Origin: Gammaproteobacteria bacterium
GTDB taxonomy: Bacteria > Pseudomonadota > Gammaproteobacteria > Pseudomonadales > Azotimanducaceae
Assembly (NCBI GenBank): GCA_002694945.1
Contig: NZNP01000134.1
Location: 5,423-13,685 of the forward strand
Length of the DNA stretch: 8,263 nt
Reading direction: 5' to 3'
In this document: one piece after another, positions 6,568 through 8,263 of the stretch
How positions within the stretch are numbered: the first letter of the stretch is position 1
Layout: the number at the start of each line of letters is the position of its first letter
Notes under the pieces: model-generated
Told to the model about the DNA's origin: nothing
The model's input: only the letters and a program-made list of their open reading frames with translations
Databases searched by the model: none
Made by a program: the position numbers and the translations under genes

Positions 6568-7314
6568 ATGAACGACACGATACCTTCTATAAAACCAGAT
6601 CAAGACGAGGTTGCTTCCTATCGTAGTAGCGCCAGATCAGCTGCCCCTAGGCAAAGCAATTTCAACGGTCTTTTGGTTTTCGTCATAGTTTTGATGGCTA
6701 TTATTATGGGTATAGGAGGTTACACGTTATTTGAAGTACAAAAAAAACTAGATCGTTCAAATGCACTGTTAGCCCAAGGGCAGATGAATATTGCTGAACT
6801 TGATAGTCGGCTGGCTGCAACGGGAACCGACGTTTCTCAAACCCTTCAGGACTTAAAGGACCAAGTTGGCACTAACTTCTCTGAAATAGACAAGCTCTGG
6901 GCTGTTTCTTACCGCCAAAATAAACCTGACATTCAGAAAAACGTACGCTCTATTAAGACGTTAAAAGACGACCTCGGACAGAGTGTTACTAATATGGCAG
7001 GATCAGTAGATGAAATGTCTAGGCAATACAAGGAGCTAGTTGATGAGTACTCAGGGTTGAGAGATGGCTTATTGCAGGACAATCAAGAGTTCATAACCGA
7101 AATTGCGTTTTTGCGCAGTCAAGTCCAGGATCAGGCGGTGGTCCAGGAAGCAAACCAACGTGCTCTTAATACAGTCTCTAGACAACTAAAGGAGGTTAAT
7201 GAAGCGATTAGCTCTATCGATCAACATCGTCAGCAGCTTGCTCAAAAGTTGTCACAACAACAGACGCAAATTCAAGGAATTCAGGCAAGAGCTACCAATG
7301 GCACCGACGGTTAG
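6568..7314 (+). CDS. Membrane-anchored coiled-coil protein of unknown function
   Basis: I do not recognise this 248-residue protein. It has a short hydrophilic N-terminus (1-33), one strongly hydrophobic segment 'LLVFVIVLMAIIMGIGGYTL' (35-54), and then a long, charged, Gln-rich region (55-240) with heptad-like spacing of Leu, Ile and Val. This suggests an anchored periplasmic coiled coil, for example 'NTVSRQLKEVNEAISSID' (201-218) and the Gln-rich 'QQLAQKLSQQQTQIQ' (222-236). A short non-helical break is likely near 110-121 ('LWAVSYRQNKPD'). There is no Cys and no catalytic motif. The ATG lies nine bases after a strong terminator and has no Shine-Dalgarno sequence, yet the next in-frame ATG codons fall inside the membrane segment, so this start is the best available. 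It overlaps the end of the gspB-like gene by four bases, tail to tail. Confidence 0.75.
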   Translation: MNDTIPSIKPDQDEVASYRSSARSAAPRQSNFNGLLVFVIVLMAIIMGIGGYTLFEVQKKLDRSNALLAQGQMNIAELDSRLAATGTDVSQTLQDLKDQVGTNFSEIDKLWAVSYRQNKPDIQKNVRSIKTLKDDLGQSVTNMAGSVDEMSRQYKELVDEYSGLRDGLLQDNQEFITEIAFLRSQVQDQAVVQEANQRALNTVSRQLKEVNEAISSIDQHRQQLAQKLSQQQTQIQGIQARATNGTDG

Positions 7315-7865
7315 TTTATTTGCCAGTCTTCTACGACATCCAATGTGTACTGTTTATTATGGAAGATCAGAATGAGGCCTCGCTCGGTGATTTCTAGTAG
7401 GCGATGATTTTCTCCTAAACTGTCTCCCTCTCTTCGCGTCACTCCATTTATCATAACCATTCGTAAATCAGCTTCCTCAGCGAAGATATGTGTCGTTATG
7501 TTTAGGATCGGCGGCGCAATAGGTTTATCTGGAATCTGTAGCTGATTATTCGTTTGATTTCTTTTATGTTCTCGTAATTTGTCCTCATGTATTTGAGGTT
7601 TTAAGGTGTCAGCGACTTCGGTGTTGTTCATCGCTTGAGTATCTTTTAACTTAAGAGTGTTGTTTCCAAATGTTTGATCGCGATCAAAAAACAAATAAAC
7701 AGATGCTGAACTAATGAAAGCAGTCAACGTTACGATCGTTATGATGGATTTGAGCCCTGGCAATGCGCTATCTTGATTATCGATACGGATGTCGCCAAGG
7801 CGAGGTGTTTGTTTTCGCGACCGTTCCTCCTCGGATTTTTTTAATGCATCCAAAATATAGGACAT
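7311..7865 (-). CDS. gspB: GspB-like general secretion pathway protein
   Basis: GspB/ExeB is an inner-membrane protein that works with the ATPase GspA/ExeA to let the type II secretin be assembled through the peptidoglycan. The 184-residue protein starts with the family signature 'MSYILDALKKSEEERSRKQ' (1-19). It has one membrane segment at about 38-60, a polar, low-complexity periplasmic linker at about 61-118, and a C-terminal domain starting 'PPILNITTHIFAEEADLRMV' and including 'MINGVTRREGDSL' with 'YTLDVVEDW' at the end, as in the T2SSB domain. The start has a good ribosome site, GAGGA (7872-7876 on the complement), placed inside the last codons of the upstream gspA/exeA-like gene. The two are two bases apart and must be one operon. 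No other type II secretion gene is in view, so the secretin partner is inferred. Confidence 0.9.
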   Translation of the reverse strand: MSYILDALKKSEEERSRKQTPRLGDIRIDNQDSALPGLKSIITIVTLTAFISSASVYLFFDRDQTFGNNTLKLKDTQAMNNTEVADTLKPQIHEDKLREHKRNQTNNQLQIPDKPIAPPILNITTHIFAEEADLRMVMINGVTRREGDSLGENHRLLEITERGLILIFHNKQYTLDVVEDWQIN

Positions 7866-7867
7866 AA

Positions 7868-8263
7868 CTAATCCTCGTCATCCGCTGTCAATCTTGGGAC
7901 GTTCTCTCTGCCGAAACTGTTTATGTTTATCAATGTTAAGGGCCCTGCCACTCCGTCTGGTTCTAAACCAACAGCGTTTTGGAATTTTTCGACTCTACTT
8001 TTGAGTAATGAGGTGAAGGTGGTCCCAGTTTCGATAGGTTCTTGCTTGCCCTCGATCATGGCTAATTTTGCTGCTAACCAATCGACTTCTGGACCCCGAT
8101 CGTAAAGTTTTAGAGGAGAGTCGTAGTTCGGCGGTATGCGCCAGCTCATGCTTATCCTGCCATCAAAGCGCTCTAAGAACTCAATGCGCGTAAGCTCAAA
8201 TTGCTTATTTCCGGCTAATAAAGTCACATGTTTATGGTTTATCTCGCTAATGGTGAAGTATTG
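7868..8263 (-). CDS. exeA: GspA/ExeA-like ATPase, C-terminal part with peptidoglycan-binding domain (5' end outside window)
   Basis: The visible 131 residues are the C-terminus of an ExeA/GspA-type protein. The whole protein would have a cytoplasmic AAA+ ATPase domain, a membrane segment and a periplasmic part that binds peptidoglycan. A GTG at 8227 could be taken as a start, but the frame stays open to the window edge and the extra residues ('QYFTISEINHKHV') continue the expected fold, so this is a fragment. It first shows the small beta-rich domain ending 'FDGRISMSWRIPPNYDSPL', then a PG_binding_1 domain: 'LYDRGPEVDWLAAKLAMIEG', 'FTSLLKSRVEKFQNAVGL' and 'PDGVAGPLTLININ', where 'V..FQ...GL.PDG.aG..T' is the diagnostic pattern. 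gspB follows after two bases. The ATPase motifs lie outside the window, so that part rests on family knowledge. Confidence 0.88.
   Translation of the reverse strand, partial: QYFTISEINHKHVTLLAGNKQFELTRIEFLERFDGRISMSWRIPPNYDSPLKLYDRGPEVDWLAAKLAMIEGKQEPIETGTTFTSLLKSRVEKFQNAVGLEPDGVAGPLTLININSFGRENVPRLTADDED

Overview
The window looks like core chromosome of a gammaproteobacterium, probably a free-living or marine one. The evidence is a GroEL that aligns without gaps to the E. coli protein over its N-terminal part, a YajQ, an AmpG-type permease, a GspA/ExeA-GspB pair, and a groES promoter that combines a sigma-32-like site with a CIRCE operator. The last combination occurs in several non-enteric proteobacteria but not in E. 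coli. There are no insertion sequences, phage genes, CRISPR arrays, tRNAs or rRNAs. The lineage is an inference from gene content, not from a search.

Layout. Positions 1-962 hold a cobalamin pair facing each other: the C-terminal end of a BtuF-like vitamin B12 binding protein (+) and a PduO-type cob(I)alamin adenosyltransferase (-). A 339-base gap follows. It contains a possible 32-codon reading frame that ends one base before the adenosyltransferase start, and an imperfect direct repeat. yajQ and an ampG-like MFS permease (+) then run together, two bases apart. The permease overlaps by 32 bases, tail to tail, an alkyltransferase-like DNA repair protein (-) in which the catalytic Cys is Trp.

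The centre is the groES-groEL operon (3418-5687). It has a well-defined control region: overlapping sigma-32-like and sigma-70-like promoters, a CIRCE operator one base from consensus, a long leader with a nested hairpin just before the groES ribosome site, and a strong intrinsic terminator after groEL.

Downstream is a stand-alone membrane domain of the PuuD (urate oxidase N-terminal) type with its own terminator. Only nine bases after that terminator starts an unrecognised membrane-anchored coiled-coil protein with no visible Shine-Dalgarno site. It ends in a 4-base tail-to-tail overlap with a gspB-like gene, which follows the C-terminal part of a gspA/exeA-like ATPase gene on the minus strand that runs off the right edge.

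Most of the window is ordinary housekeeping and I do not see a new multi-gene system. The parts worth a second look are the layered heat-shock control of groESL, the PuuD-type domain without its cytochrome, and the coiled-coil gene beside gspAB.
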